Source: Bos javanicus
Taxonomy: Eukaryota > Chordata > Mammalia > Artiodactyla > Bovidae
Direction of reading: 5' to 3'
Length of the DNA stretch: 64,000 nucleotides
NCBI RefSeq assembly: GCF_032452875.1
Contig: NC_083869.1
Location: 122,580,001-122,644,000 of the forward strand
The notes beneath the pieces were generated by a model. It searched no databases, was not told where the DNA came from, and saw only the letters and a program-made list of their open reading frames with translations. Positions 10,810 through 23,352 of this stretch are shown piece by piece; position 1 is the stretch's first letter; each line of letters begins with the position of its first letter. A program made the translations under genes and the position numbers.

Positions 10810-11240
10810 GGTGGAGGGTGACTTGTGTGAAGGTGACCTGAGGGGGTGGGTGAGGATGACCGCGTGTGTGGCCAGCTCCGTGGAGGGTGCTGGGACCCGT
10901 GGGGTGTGCACGCGTGAAAGATGAGGCGTGAGGACGAGCCCGTCCCCGTGGATGGGGGCCTCGTGCCCTACCTGCGTGTGGTCGTGTCAGGGTGACCCAT
11001 TGTGTCTGGTGTGCACCCGGGGCCGGGCTGGAGACCGTTGACCATGCTGAGAGTGCTTGCAGAGGGTGACTGTGTTGGGGGGAGGCCTCTGTGGGGGGTG
11101 TGTGTGTGTGCAAGCGTGTGCAGGCAGGTGTATGGTTGACCCGGTGCATGGAGCACGCACCTCTCAGGGGAGCCGCGCGTGTGCGGGTAGCCGCGAGTAG
11201 ACATGTATGACCTGACCCCTCAGTGTGTCTTTGATTGACC
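10810..11240. repeat. Degenerate GT-rich array with recurring TGACC words
   Basis: The start of intron 1 repeats GGTGAC, GTTGACC and ATGACC words at irregular 20-90 base intervals (for example 10817, 10832, 10991, 11065, 11135, 11207) in a G/T-rich background with a gtgtgtgtg run near 11100. It reads like a decayed minisatellite. Confidence 0.45.
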
Positions 11241-11799
11241 GCAGCAGGCTCAGTCCCGGCTCCATCAGGGGCCGCAGGAAGAAAGGCCGCCTCCTCCTCC
11301 TTGTGGGACCCAGGTCCCAAGTGAGTTCCCCATGGGCACGTGTCTGGAGCCTGGCCTGGCCATGAACTGGGGAGACTTCTAGTTCCCTTGGTTGGTTCTA
11401 GGAGTTATGCCTGGCATGCCCCATTCCCCAGGGTGAGAGGAACCCAGGCCTCTCAGGCAACCCCCCAGGTGCCTACTCTGCCCCTGCAAGTCTCTTTGGG
11501 CCTCAGTTGGCCAGTCTGTGAAATGGGAGGAGGTCGGGCAGGGGCATCTCGGACAGACATGCTATTCCTCAGTACCCCCCATCTGTCTCAGGGCTTTGAG
11601 CTGGGTGGGGTGGGGTGGGGAAGTGTTGAACGCCAGGCTGAGTACCAGGGCTGGTGGGCTGGGTGCCTCACCCCCAGGTCTCCCCCAGATGGAGTGAGGA
11701 AAAGAGGTCCCTGGGAAGGACAGAGATCCAACCCATCCTGGTAACTGGGTCCCTTTCTCAGCTACACTTCTGGAAGACCATCTTAGAAATCAGAGACTT

Positions 11800-11990
11800 G
11801 AAAATCGCACAGCCTTGGGTTCCAATCTTGCTCTCACCCCTGATTCGTAGTGTGACCTTGGACAACTTGTCTCACCTGTCTGAGCTTCCATTTTTCCCCT
11901 CCGCAGAATGGGGCTAATAACACCCTCCTGAGAGATTAAATGAGATGCCGTGTGTGCTGGCCCACAGGAGGAGCTCGGTGAATGTTTGAT
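11800..11990 (-). repeat. MIR SINE (minus)
   Basis: The markers gtgtgaccttggacaac, gaatggggctaataac and gagattaaatgagat are in minus-strand MIR order. Confidence 0.7.
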
Positions 11991-12619
11991 GTCTAGATGA
12001 ATGAAAAGGGGTGCCGACGCCATGCTTTAGACTCGGCAGCCCAGCGGGATCCCCGAGCTGGGTGAGCCCTGGGCAGCTCACGCCCCTCGTAGAACTTTTC
12101 CTCATCCATAAAACCAGGCTCGTGGTCTGTGCGCCACGAGGCGGTGGAAGGAATGAAGTGAGCGCACCGTGAAGTGAAAGGTCTCTGTGAGGCAGGTCTG
12201 AGGGCCAGGTGGAGTGGGCGTGGCAGATAAAGCCAACCCCCAGGGTCGGGGTCTGGAGGCTCAGATGGGGGCTGGACGTGGAGGAGAGAAGGGGCGGGGC
12301 TCCAGATGAGGCGGCGGAGCAGGGCCCCGTCTTCTCCAGGCTTCACACCTTTCCAGGAGGGGGGACATCTACTCATCTGAGCCAAAGGGTTAATGGGTGG
12401 TGCCCAGGGGCCAGGGGCATGGCACCAGAAGAAGAGGGTGCTGCCTGCATCAGGAGGGACTGAAATTAGATCAGAAGAGCCCTGTCAGGATGGCTTCAGG
12501 AGTGGCCTCCATGGTGGGGACCCCCAAGGGCATCACTGGGATGGTCAGTGGCTGACTCAGGGCAGGGGAAGGACCCTGGAAGGGTGATACCAAGGTGCTC
12601 ACCAGCTTGAAAGGGAGCT

Positions 12620-12644
12620 TGTGTGTGTGTGTGTGTGTGTGTGT
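12620..12644. repeat. TG dinucleotide microsatellite
   Basis: About 12 uninterrupted TG units. Confidence 0.95.
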
Positions 12645-12854
12645 CCTGGCGTCCTCTCTCTGAGAAGCCAGCTGTCTATGACTCTGAGAGACATCTGCCT
12701 TCAGGGTCACTTCGGTTGTTGTATTATACTTAAGTCTACCCAGAAAGACCTAGAGTGTGGACATCCTGGAAATTTTGGCTTTAAAGTGCGTTCTTTGGAT
12801 GATTAGGGCTGAAAGGGACTTAGATAATCACTTAGTCTTGTTTGAACTCCCAGT

Positions 12855-13010
12855 GGTGGGAGTTCATGGCTTTGTGATCTTGAGAAAGCGATTTAACCTC
12901 TCTGCGCTTTCACTTCCACCTGTGAAAACTGGGAAGGATAGGAGAACAAATGGGGTTAATATGTAAAGCTCTTAGCGTGGTGCCTGGCACATAGTAAACC
13001 CTCGGCAAAT
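12855..13010 (-). repeat. MIR SINE (minus)
   Basis: The markers cgatttaacctctctg, ggtgcctggcacatag and taaaccctcggcaaatg identify it. Confidence 0.75.
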
Positions 13011-13121
13011 GGTCTTTTCTTGTTCTTTGACAAGGTTGTCATTCTGTGATTGGGAGCTGGTAGGTGTGGGGAGTGGAAGCGTGGGGGACCATGGGAAGAG
13101 GAGATCACTCAGGGAATTCTT

Positions 13122-13379
13122 TTGTTTGTTTGTTTATTTTTGGCCGCACTGGATTTTCATTGCTTCATGCAGGCTCTCTCTAGTTAGAGCGAGCAGGGCT
13201 ACCCTCTCACTGTGCGTGGACTTACTATTGCCATGGCTTCTCTTGTTGTGGAACACAGGCTTTGGGGTGCACGGGCTTAGTTGCCTAGTGGCATGTGGGA
13301 TCTTCCTGGATCAGGGATGGAACCTGTACCCCCTGCCTTGGCAGGTGGGTTCTGAACCCTGGACCACCAGGGAAGTGCC
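13122..13379 (-). repeat. CHR-type cetartiodactyl SINE (minus)
   Basis: A T-rich start (gtttgtttgtttattttt) followed by ggccgcactgg is the reversed A-tail of a tRNA-derived SINE, and the far end reads accctggaccaccagggaag. A 12-bp target duplication CAGGGAATTCTT flanks it exactly (13110-13121 and 13380-13391). This places a complete insertion in intron 1. I assign the CHR group from memory of the consensus. Confidence 0.8.
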
Positions 13380-14554
13380 CAGGGAATTCTTCTGAAGCCC
13401 CCAGCCCTGGTGGTTCCTGCTCACTCCCCACCCCCATGATTTCAAGCATCTAGGAGCTCCTTACCCCGCTCCCCCCAGCTGCTCTGGTTGGCTGTGAACA
13501 CTGAGTTGCCAGGGCGAGATTGTCCTCACTTTTAATACTTAAATGTTGGGGGACCCCTGGGCGGTTCCAGGCCAGGCCCTGACAACAGGGATACCTTAGG
13601 GATCCGTAATTGTTAGCACCCAAGATGGCAGGGACTTGGGGACAGAGACTTTGAGTAAGGGATTTCTCCTTTTCAACATTCTTATCTGTCAAATAGGGAC
13701 CATGACAGTGCCAGCCTCACAGGGATGTTGTGAATAGAAAATGAACTCCTTGGCTAGACCCAGCACAGCCTGCCAGGGCACTCTCAAGAGATGGGTCCTT
13801 TCTAGGAGGGAGCCTAGGGAGGGCTTCCTGGAGGAGGAGGTTTTACGCTAAGCTATGTGCCATATGACACTGAGCAAGCTGTAGCCTGCTCCAACCCTCA
13901 GCTTTCTCACCTGTCAACTGAGGACCAGTACTTGATGCATAGAACTGCTATTGGGGGGCATGGTGGGGGGAAGTCATACCATTCTCATGGCTGGTTGGGA
14001 TTGGAACTTGGTGCCTTCTGCTCCCTGCAGAGCAGCACAGTGTCCCCCAGCTGTGAATTCAGTGTGTTTCTTGTTCCCTCGTAATAGGGTTTGGCATGGG
14101 GTGTTTTTGAAAACAAATGGCTGTCCCATCCCATGGACTGGGGTGTAGGGTCCCAGGAGGCCCCAGGGCAGTGTTGGGGCAGGGGCAGCTTTGGACTCGA
14201 GACCTGGAAAATACTGGGGCAGCGGTGGGGTGGGTGAGAGGGGCATGATGGAGGGGAGAAGGTAAAAACAGAGCTTCCCTCACCCCGCAAGCTAGAGGTC
14301 CTGCTGAGTGTAGGCCTCCCTCCTGCCCCTCCCTTCGGAGCTGGGACCATCCCCTAGAGCTGCTGAAGGGGAGGGGAAAGGGATGGGTCCTTCCAGAGGG
14401 GGCTGCAGTAGAATTCCTTCAGGCTGGAGCAGACGGAGGAAGCTGGGGAAGGGAAGTGGTGAGCTGAACAGGGGCTGAGGCCCTGATTTGAGTGGCAGCA
14501 TTGACACCTCCAAGGGCTTAATAATACAAAGAGCAGCTAATGCTCCCTGGGAGC

Positions 14555-14735
14555 CCTGCCTGTTGAGCACTTGGTATGTTTTGGCTCATTTAATCCTCAT
14601 GATAACTTTTGGAGGTAGGAGTTGTTAGAACCCCCATTTTACAGATGGGGAAAACTGAGGCACAGAGAGGTTAAGCAGCTTGCTCAATGTCACACAGTTG
14701 GAAAGTGGCAGAGCAGGATTGAGCCAGGGCCTGGC
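14555..14735 (+). repeat. MIR SINE
   Basis: Well preserved: ggctcatttaatcctcatg, cattttacagatgggg, actgaggcacagagagg and gtcacacagttgg. Confidence 0.85.
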
Positions 14736-14739
14736 AGGC

Positions 14740-14835
14740 TAATAGAACTGGGTTGCAGTCCTGATTTAAATCTCTCTTGCCATGTGATCCTGGGCAAGGT
14801 TCTTAACTTCTCTTTTAGCCATCCCTACTCCCAAA
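14740..14835 (-). repeat. MIR fragment (minus)
   Basis: The words gccatgtgatcctgggc and gttcttaacttctct lie head to head with the preceding plus-strand MIR. Confidence 0.6.
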
Positions 14836-16519
14836 TTATGCCTACATTACCTGCTTCATGAATGCCTGCTCCTTGCCAGGCTCTGGGCCAGGCATGCCCC
14901 CTGTCTTTTTTCTTTTAATTCTCTCTGTAGCCTTGGCGCGGTGATGCTACACGTGTGGTCGGTGGGGGAAGGGTCTGGCTCTGGAGCCCTTGCTCCCCCA
15001 CCGCCTCTCAAGGCTCCGTGATCTGTAAGTGAGCTCTTCTGAGGGTCTTGGGGGATGAATCAAGGGAGAGCTTTATAAACTGCAGGCAGTCAACAAGATG
15101 CAGGGGTAGGGGAGAGAGGCTTGTGTCTGAGTCATGTGACCATGGCGCAGGAGAGGGGAATGTTTAGAGCCTCAGGATGTTTAGCCTCAGGGTCTAAAAA
15201 GTTAACATGCCCCCGGGACACCCACTGGATGCCCCCAGTGTTGGGGCTGATTGTCTGCACAGATGACCAGGCCTGCCTTTGATCCTCTCTGACTCTTAGA
15301 AAGTTGTGTGGAATCCCGATCTATGTCCCTATCACCCCATCCCTGAGTCCTGGTCCTCTTACACATACGGGTCCCTCTGGCCTGAATGGTGGAGGCTCAG
15401 AGAGAAGGAGTGACTTGGAGGTCACACAGCAGTCTGGAGAAGGGTCAGACACTTTCTGGATAGACCGTGAGCACCTTGGGGAGGCTCTCTGGCTACCTTG
15501 CTCTTTGCTCTTCCCATGGCCAGCACTGTGCCTGGCCCAGAATGGAATGGTTTGAATGAATGAAGAGTGAATGAGTGAAGGAAGGGAGGAAGCCAAAACC
15601 ATGAACTTTGGAGCCCAGACTGGGGCTCTGTGTTGTCTCCTGTGGAGGTGAGTTGGGGTGAAACATTGAGGGATAGTGAGACTGGGAGAGTCCTGCTGGG
15701 TCCAAGCGTGTGCCTGTGGGCCGGGAGGCGCCAGGGGGCCATGGGGGGTGGGGGTGGGGGCCTGTGGTCTGAACACTGAGGCGCGGCCACCACATCTGGG
15801 TGGGACAGAAGCCCTGTGGTTCTGGGCTCCAGCCCAGCTGCTTGGAGCCCTGTGATTTTGTGTCGGGGATAGGGTGGGGAGGCGGGGTGGCTGGAGCCAG
15901 GAGCTGTCCCTGGGTCCAGGCCCTTGATCACCCCGCAACTGCCCCCTGAAGCAGAGAACAGGGTCTGGGCTGGACCACCTGGCGAGTCTTGCTTTTCCCC
16001 TAACATTCCACTGCATCCTGGGAACATCAGGCCAGCGCCCGCCCAGTAAACATTTGTTGACTGACACCCCCTCCTCTTGCCTTGGCTCCCAGCCTCCCAA
16101 GATTCCAGGAGGTTGGGTCAGCCTCTCTTCCGGCCCCCCTCCTTCCCTCCAGAGCAGGCCCTGGCCAGAGGGGCGTCCGCTCCCCTCCCCCCACTGACCA
16201 GGCCTAGTCTCAGCGCCAAACAGGAAGCCGTGATTACAGGGGGAGTCTGAGCAGCAATGGCTGAGGGCCCGGCTGGGGGATGGGGTGAGGGTGGCCCCTG
16301 TCAAGTGATCTGGCCCCTTCCCTACCTGGCTGCAGAGGGTGGAGGGCGGGGAATGCCTGTGGCAGCCTTTTATACCTAGTGGAGAATGTTCTCCATGCCC
16401 CAGCTGCCTGAGGTCTGCCTTCTTCCCATCCCTGGGTCCCCACCTGGGCCTTGATGATGTCTCTTTTGGGGGGTGGTCTCCAAACCTGAGGGTGCATGAA
16501 GTAGTGAAAGAAACAGGGG

Positions 16520-16710
16520 CCCCAGAGCCCACTGGACCAGGGCTGAGATCCTGCTTCTGCTGATTTCTGGCTGTGTGATCTTGCAAAGTTCACTTAACCT
16601 CTCTGAGCCTCAGTTGCCTCCTCTTTAAAAGGAGCTAAGAGTACCTCTGCCTCAGAGTTCTTTGAGAAAGAGAATACAGAACAATAAGGTGCCTGGTAAG
16701 AAGTGGGCTC
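16520..16710 (-). repeat. MIR SINE (minus)
   Basis: The markers ggctgtgtgatcttgc, cttaacctctctgagcctc and aaggtgcctggtaag are in order. Confidence 0.75.
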
Positions 16711-17819
16711 CTCCTACAAAGAGCGATCTCTCCCACTTACCTGCTTTGGTCTTGCTCTTTTCCTGTGCCTTTCTTGGTCTCACTGAAGAATTGCTTTTGA
16801 GGTGGATGGAGATAAGGTTTTCTCTTAGAGAGTGTGGGAACCAGGTTTGAAGGATCATGGATGACCCAAAGTAGAGCCCTGGGGGTGGGGGCTGCCCTAG
16901 GAGGGAGAACTTGGGCGAGAACTCCCCATTGCAACAGGCAGGGCTGGGGCCGGATTAGAGGAAGCACTTTCCCGCTGCCTCATGCTGAGTTCACTGGGAC
17001 TTTGGTTCTTTGGAGCTGTTGTTGGCAGCCTGTGGTCCAGTCTGGAGGTAGTAGATCAGACTTGATGACTCTTCAGGCCCTTCTAGTCCCGGAACCCCAG
17101 AGAGACCTTGCTATTGGAGGTATGGCCCAGAACAAGCTGACACTGGGCCCTCTCCCTTTCCTCCTGGCTGGGGAGCCCCTTAGCTGCGTTCCATTTATCA
17201 CACACATCCTGGCCCAGAGTCGGTGACTGTTGATGTTTACATAGGACCTCAGGGATGGAAGAGCCTTAAAGAGACGATCAGCCCGGCAGCCTTCCAGGCT
17301 CACAGATGGGAGTCCTCAGGCTTGGAGATTGGCCTGGGGCCTTGCCCAAGGATTGGGGCTGATTCTCCAGCCTGTGGTCTCCTTGAGCCTTCTGACGCTG
17401 GTAGCATTCCACCCTTTAGAAGAAGGCTTGGAGATGTCAAGTCACCTGCCAGGGTTTACATGCCTGGGTGCTGGTGAAGCTGGGTGTTTGGTTGCTTTGC
17501 AACCTACTCTGGATTCTGTCTGTCCTGTTGCCAACCGGGTCATCACACTCCTCCAGGAGCAAGGTTTTCTGAGATGAGTGATGAGGGTTGGGGGTTTGGG
17601 GTGCTGGGGAGAAATCTGAGGGGTGGGAGTTGGGGGTGGGGGATAGTACTGATTAGGGCCTATACCCCACTTCTGGGATGGGCCATGGGCTTGCTTCCCT
17701 CTGGGGTCAGCCTCAACCCAAGCCCTCCCAGAACTCTGCACCCCGCTGTGCTGCCAGCCAGGCCCCACCCCCATCCCACCCCCACTTCCCCCACCCTCCA
17801 AGCTCTGCTCACCAGCCCA

Positions 17820-17905
17820 GACTTTAATAAGGGTAATTTAGAATCAATCACCAGCAGGATCTCAGAAATCTAATTGCAGCAAGCTGATTGCCAATTCGAC
17901 TGCGG
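17820..17905. promoter_or_regulatory. Candidate intronic enhancer core, homeodomain-type motifs
   Basis: In a GC-rich intron this AT-rich island holds TAATTTA (17834), AATCAATCA, CTAATTGCAG (17870) and CTGATTGCCAATT (17884) within about 70 bases. No repeat family is recognised. The role is inferred from motif density only. Confidence 0.3.
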
Positions 17906-18279
17906 GCACCAGGGGGCTGCGGGTGGCTCATTAGGCCTGTCTTGCCTCCCTGGGCTGGGGTTTGGGGGGCCGTGTGGGGACTGAGCAGGCAAGGCTCCGG
18001 GAGAGGTGGGGGTGGGAGTTATATTGGGAGCAGGGGAAGGCTATTCTTACTTCCTGGGGTGTCTGGCAGAACCCAGATACTGCCGCCCTCTCCAGGGTCC
18101 ATGGCTCGAGCAGGCGCCCATGTCTGTCCCCAACGTTTGCTCATCCACCATATGTTTACTGCGACTCCTCATGGCCAGGCTGCCGTTGAGGGTGCGCTGG
18201 AGGTGTCCGCTGCTGAGTTTTACTTGGTTCCTGCCCTCAAGTTGCTCTGCTGTTGGGGAGCCAGGTGCAGTGGTGATAG

Positions 18280-18450
18280 CTATAGTGGCCAGTCCTTACA
18301 GAGCGCGTGCGATGCACCAGGCAGTTCCACGTGCCTAACCTGCTTTATCCCAGTTCTTACGACGAGACTACGCGGTAGGTATTGTTACCCCGTTTTGCAC
18401 ATGGTGACACAGAGGCCCAAGAGCTTAGGCAGTGTGTTTCAGGTGAGACA
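18280..18450 (+). repeat. MIR SINE
   Basis: The markers gatgcaccaggcagttcc, ggtaggtattgttacccc and gtgacacagaggcccaag are in MIR plus order. Confidence 0.6.
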
Positions 18451-20144
18451 GTTAACAAGCTGCCGGAGTGTGCTTCCTGAGATGCCCTGTTGTTTGCTAG
18501 GGTAGGCCGAGGCGGCTTGGGGCCTGTCTCTTGATGGACTACTCTGTTCATTCTGCAAACATGAATTGAGCACTTGCTGAAGGCCTGGCCCTGTGCCGGC
18601 GGCTATGGGTGTGCAGGGGTATCTCGTGTGTGTCCTGCCTCTTGTCGGTGAGCCTTGTTTGGTGGGTTTGTGTCCATGTGAGGGCAGGCATTGAAGAGAA
18701 GCAGGGAGGAGGCCCTGCTTCCCTCCCCGAGGGGTTCGAATCCCAGCTCTGCCACAGAAGCTTCGTGAATCTGGGCACGTGACTCCTTGAGTTCGCCTTT
18801 TCTCCTCCTCTGTCACCTGGGCCAGTAACGTCTCGTTCACTAGGCTGGGATGAGGAGCAGTGCTGGGGGAGGGGCAGCTAGTTAATGAGTTAGCAGCTAG
18901 TTAAAAGGAAGCTGCTGCTGAATAGTTACTTGTATTTTACTTGTTTTAATGGTTATACTTTCCCTAAGATTGTTGTGTCTCAGAAGGACCCTGCTTCAGG
19001 CTTGTCCTATGACTATGGGGCAACTTCCCACCTCCCACTCCCATCCCCAGCATCTACTTTCACATCTGCAAAGTGGGGCAGTTGGGCTGGGTGACCCAGT
19101 GGCTCTTCCAGTCTTCACATTTGAGGAACTCTCAGAAAGACCAGAAGCCAGAGAGGGCAGGAGCTGACCTGGGGTAGCCCAGCTGGGAAGAGAGGGCAGG
19201 CTGGCTGGGCTGGGCAGAGGACAGGAGGCCTGCGTCCTTCAGGTGGTCTGTCTGTCGTTCCTCCTGGGCCAGGGTAGGAGGTGCCCTTTCCTCGCCCATC
19301 ACGCTGAGCACCGTCTTCTGTCCTGGCCTCTGGGACATGATCCAGGCCAGTTGGAGACTGGGCTGTGAGTCTGGTTTCCTGGGCAGAGAGTTTCCTGGGC
19401 AGGGAGTCCAGTGCCTGAGGTCTTGTCCGTACTCTGCTGCTGACCTGCCAGTCACTTTTAGCTGCTGTTTACTGATGTCCCTTCTGTGTCTGGCTTGTGC
19501 TGAGCACTAGGAACTCTGAGGGGGCTCAGCCTGGTCCCTGACCACAGGAAGCTTCCAGTTAGGTGAGGGGGTGAGGAAGTGAGTCAGGGGAAAGAGAAGT
19601 TGGTTTTTGGCTCTAGGGAATCAGGGAGGGCTCCCTGGAGGAGGTGTCCTTTGTTTCAGGCCTTGAAGGATGGCAGCAGATTGATAGGCAGAGGGATCAA
19701 GATGGACAAAGGCTCAGAGGTGGGAAAGGTCATGGTATAATAGGGAACTGAAATGTGATTAAAGGCAGCAACTCCCAGCTCGGGGAAGGGAGTCATATGT
19801 GAAAGTGGGAACATATTTCCCTTGCGGGGTGGGGAGCCATTGCTGGAGGGTGTGCTGTTTCTAACGAGATTGTGTTGCTTCTTGCATTTAACGGACGTTC
19901 ACTGGGCACCTCCTGGGTGCCTGGCCCTGTGCCACAGGATGTTTTTGGGCAGAACATTTGAACACCATAGTGCCTTGGCATGGGAGACCCCAGTGGCTCA
20001 CAAGGTGGGCTTTGAGTCCAAAGCAAGGCATTGGATTGGGTTCCATCCTCAAGGTAGAGGACATTGGTCTGTAAAATAGGTGCAGCCCCATCCTGCCCTG
20101 GGGGGCTGGCGTGTGATGCCAACGAGAGCATGGATGTGGTAGTG

Positions 20145-20375
20145 TTAATATTGAATGATGCTTGCTGAGGGCCTGCCACGTGTGATATACCCTGCCTAAT
20201 GTCTTATGTATAAAAGCTCATTTAATCCTTACACGCTTATGAAGGAGGTACCATTATCACCTTGATTCTACAAAAGAGAGAATTGAGGCACAGAGAGGTT
20301 GAAAAATATGTCCAAGATCACAGAGCCAGTAAGTGGCACACTTGCTAGGGTTTGAACCCAAGCAGTCTTCCTGGG
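20145..20375 (+). repeat. MIR SINE
   Basis: Near full length: agctcatttaatccttac, ggaggtaccattatcacc, ttgaggcacagagaggttg and gggtttgaacccaagcag. Confidence 0.85.
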
Positions 20376-20380
20376 CTTGC

Positions 20381-20418
20381 AAGAGTCAGACACGACTTGG
20401 TGACTAAGCCACACCACC
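20381..20418 (+). repeat. Short Bov-A 3' fragment
   Basis: The sequence gcaagagtcagacacgactt with ggtgactaagcc matches the tail of a Bov-A element. Confidence 0.5.
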
Positions 20419-20810
20419 AGTCTAGTGTCAGAGTCTATCTGGTACAGAAGCGCTGCTCCAGGCTACCGTGTGTGCTACGAACTGTGAAGGGTGGTGCCCT
20501 GAAAGGATGAATTTAAGGCCAGTCAGGTCCTGCTGGGCGAGCCTGTGGGGACGCTGTGGGGGAGCCCTGACCCAGGCTTTGGGCTCTTGGCTTCTGTATG
20601 GGGCTTCTCCGTTGCGTGTTTTCTGTTCGGGTTGGGCCGTGGGCTGAGGCCAGCCCACACTGGGGAAAGATCAGAGGACTAAAGATGATTTGCGCTGGAA
20701 GGGCCTTGGAAACACTGTTGTCCAACTTTTTCATGGTCCTGAAGGGGAAACTGAGGCCAAGGGAATAACCTCATTCCCTTGGGTCTTTTGAGAGCTAGCA
20801 GTTCATCCTT

Positions 20811-20932
20811 TCTGGAGGAGGGCATGGCAACGCGCTCCTGTATTGTTGCCTGGAGAATCCCCATGGACAGAGGAGCCTGGTGGGCTACAGTCCATGGGGT
20901 CGCAGAGTTGGACACACCGAACAACCAAGCAC
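20811..20932 (+). repeat. Bov-A SINE
   Basis: A plus-strand monomer with ctggaggagggcatggcaac, ggacagaggagcctggtgg and a degraded tail (gttggacacaccgaac). Confidence 0.8.
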
Positions 20933-21171
20933 AGCACAGTCCAACCTTTTTGTTTAATCTACAAGGAAGTTGAGGCTCAGAGAGGCACAGTGACTTGTGT
21001 GAAGTAACACAGCAAGGCTGTGGCTGAGCTGGGACTAAGAACTATGTCTCCTGACTCCCAGGCAGGACCGTGTCTCTTCTTTTTACCTGTCTCTTTGTGC
21101 GAAGACTGCAGGCCCAGCTCCCACTGACCTCTCCCAGGAAGCTTTTCCTAGCCTCTTCAAGGAACCGAAAC

Positions 21172-21375
21172 TGAAGTCGCTCAGTTGTGTCCAGCTCTTT
21201 GCGACCCCGTGGCCTGTAGCCTACCAGGCTTCTCCGTCCATGCGATTTTCTAGGCAAGGGTACTGGAGTGGGTTGCCATTTCCTTCTCCAGGGGATCTTC
21301 CTGACCCAGGAATCGAACCCGGGTCTCCCACACCGCAGGCAGAGGCTTTATGCTCTGAGCCACCAGGGAAGCCCC
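21172..21375 (-). repeat. Bov-tA SINE (minus)
   Basis: The start gaagtcgctcagttgtgtc and the end gagccaccagggaagcccc, with ggaatcgaacccgggtctcc in between, give a complete reversed copy. Confidence 0.9.
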
Positions 21376-23335
21376 TATGCCAGGCTGATTCCGTTCAGTG
21401 CTCTCAGGGTGCTTCTCTAGCCTCATCCTTTTGCCCCACACCACTCTACCACCCAAGACTCCTGGCTATTCCCTGAGCACAGAGTACAAGGTTACGTCTT
21501 TGGCTTTCCAGTCTACCCACACGCTCTTCACTCTCCATGGACTGTTATTCTCCAGCAAACTCCTACTCATCTTCCAAAACCTAGCACAGATGTCCCCTTC
21601 TCTGGGGATCATTTACCAACCTCTCCTCCCAGCTCCCAAGCACAGTGAGCCCTTCTTCAGCCCCTTCCCTCCTGCCTCCCCGTTCTAGAGTCCCAGGCAC
21701 CGCTCTTCTACAAGCAATAGGATCCACTGCTGAGCTTTGTGACTTCAGCTTTACAGTGTCTGGCTCCCCACAGGGTTCCATCCTTAAGTCCCTGGAGCCC
21801 TCACCTGGATACATGGTTGCAGCAGCTGCCGGACCATTACATCATCTCCCTGGTCGGCCTCACACTTATGTTTCCTTCCTTTCCCTCAATTCAGACATTG
21901 CTACATTGTTCCCTCCTCTTTTCAGCCTCCTCATGGCTCTCCCCTGCTGTCACACCGCCTCCTTTCTCCCCAGCGCCCTGCTCCTGTGATCCCCAAGCCT
22001 GGAGAAGAGGCGAGCGGGGGCTGGCAGTGGGGAGCAGTGGGCACTTGCTGCCTCACTACCCAAGGCTCAGGCTTGGTTATGGGAGCTCCTCCTGCTCTCT
22101 CTATCTCCCGGCGCCCTCCATCTCCTGCCCACCCCCTCCTCTGTCTCTCCGTCTGTCCACTGTATGTACCTCCCCTTCCCTCCATCCTTTTCTGTCTCCC
22201 TCCTCTTGCCCTGATTCCCCCGAGGGCTCTGCCTCATTCCCTCCCTGGAACCTCCCATCTCTCTGACTGCGACCCAGAGAGGGTAGGACCTGAAGGGGGA
22301 CAGGAGTCTTTGGGGGCCGAGAGGTGTTTAGGGTCAGGGCAAGAGGGGCGACTCGACTCCGCACCCTCTGGGCCCAGGAACCCCACACCCCATCCCGTTC
22401 CCTTTGTTCTCCCCTCCAGAAGCCTAGTTTCCTGGACAAAGGGCCACAGGAAGTGAGCCCCTGGTCGCGCTGTTTGGGTGAGGATGTGGTGCCCAGAGAC
22501 GGAGCCTGGATGTTCAGGATCCCCAGCAGTGAGAGGCAGAACGTCTCCTCCAGGGAGCTGAGCCCTGGCTTGGCTGAGTTCTGTTGTTCCGTGAGGCGGG
22601 AAGCTGGAGCACTCGTTGGGGACAATCTCAGATCCAGTCTGTGTCTGGGGGCTGTGTGCAAGGCTGTGGTTGTGCCCGGGTGATCCTTTATCTGTGTGGA
22701 TCTAAGGTCACATTTCTCTCTCAGTTCGGGTGAAGGGCTGGGTTTGTGGGTGCGTGTGGTGCTCTGTGTGTGTGCTGGTGCACGAGGGGCCCAGGGGTCC
22801 CCGTGGGTAGGAAGGAGGTTTGTGGCTGCTCCTTTGCCATCAGCTGTTTTGGTGGCTCTGATGTGAGGCTAGGGGAATCAGGAGCCCCCTTTCTCGGCTG
22901 TAAGGGGGCGTGCTTCCAAGACCTGGGGTGGCCATGGGTATTAGCAGCTCCCAGGAGGACAGCAGAAGTTAGGGGACGCTCTCCCACCTCAGGGTGGGGG
23001 GATTGATGCACGGGTGGAAGCACATGCAGACCCATTTGTGTGTGTGGAAGAGCACACACCTGTCCTGCACACACGTGTGGAGACACAGACCCATGTATGT
23101 GGACACATTCAGGCACTCAGAAACAGGGATACACGCTCCCCCTAGTGCACGTGAACCACGCACAGAGACAGCCCTTGTGCTCACAAGAGCACATCTAGGC
23201 CCACATCTCAGGCATCTCAGCCCAACCAAGACAGCCTGAAGGTGTGTGCACACAAATGCAGCTGCACGCCTGCCCAGAAATGCCCCTTTGAGTGCCACCT
23301 GCGTGCCTCCTCATGACTGCCTGCACACGCGTGTG

Positions 23336-23352
23336 CACACACACACACACAC
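23336..23352. repeat. CA microsatellite in a C/A-rich stretch
   Basis: Eight CA units at the end of a roughly 300-bp C/A-rich degenerate region (about 23020-23355). Confidence 0.85.

Noticed and set aside
9785..10911. Several long minus-strand frames across the CpG island
   Set aside because: Arg/Pro/Gly/Ala strings are what random CpG-island sequence encodes. Bidirectional transcription is possible, but no protein is supported.
15321..16586. A 421-codon open frame on the minus strand within intron 1
   Set aside because: It is Pro/Ser/Gly/Arg-rich with no domain, crosses a MIR element, and sits in GC-rich DNA where stops are rare. No splice context or homologue is recognised.
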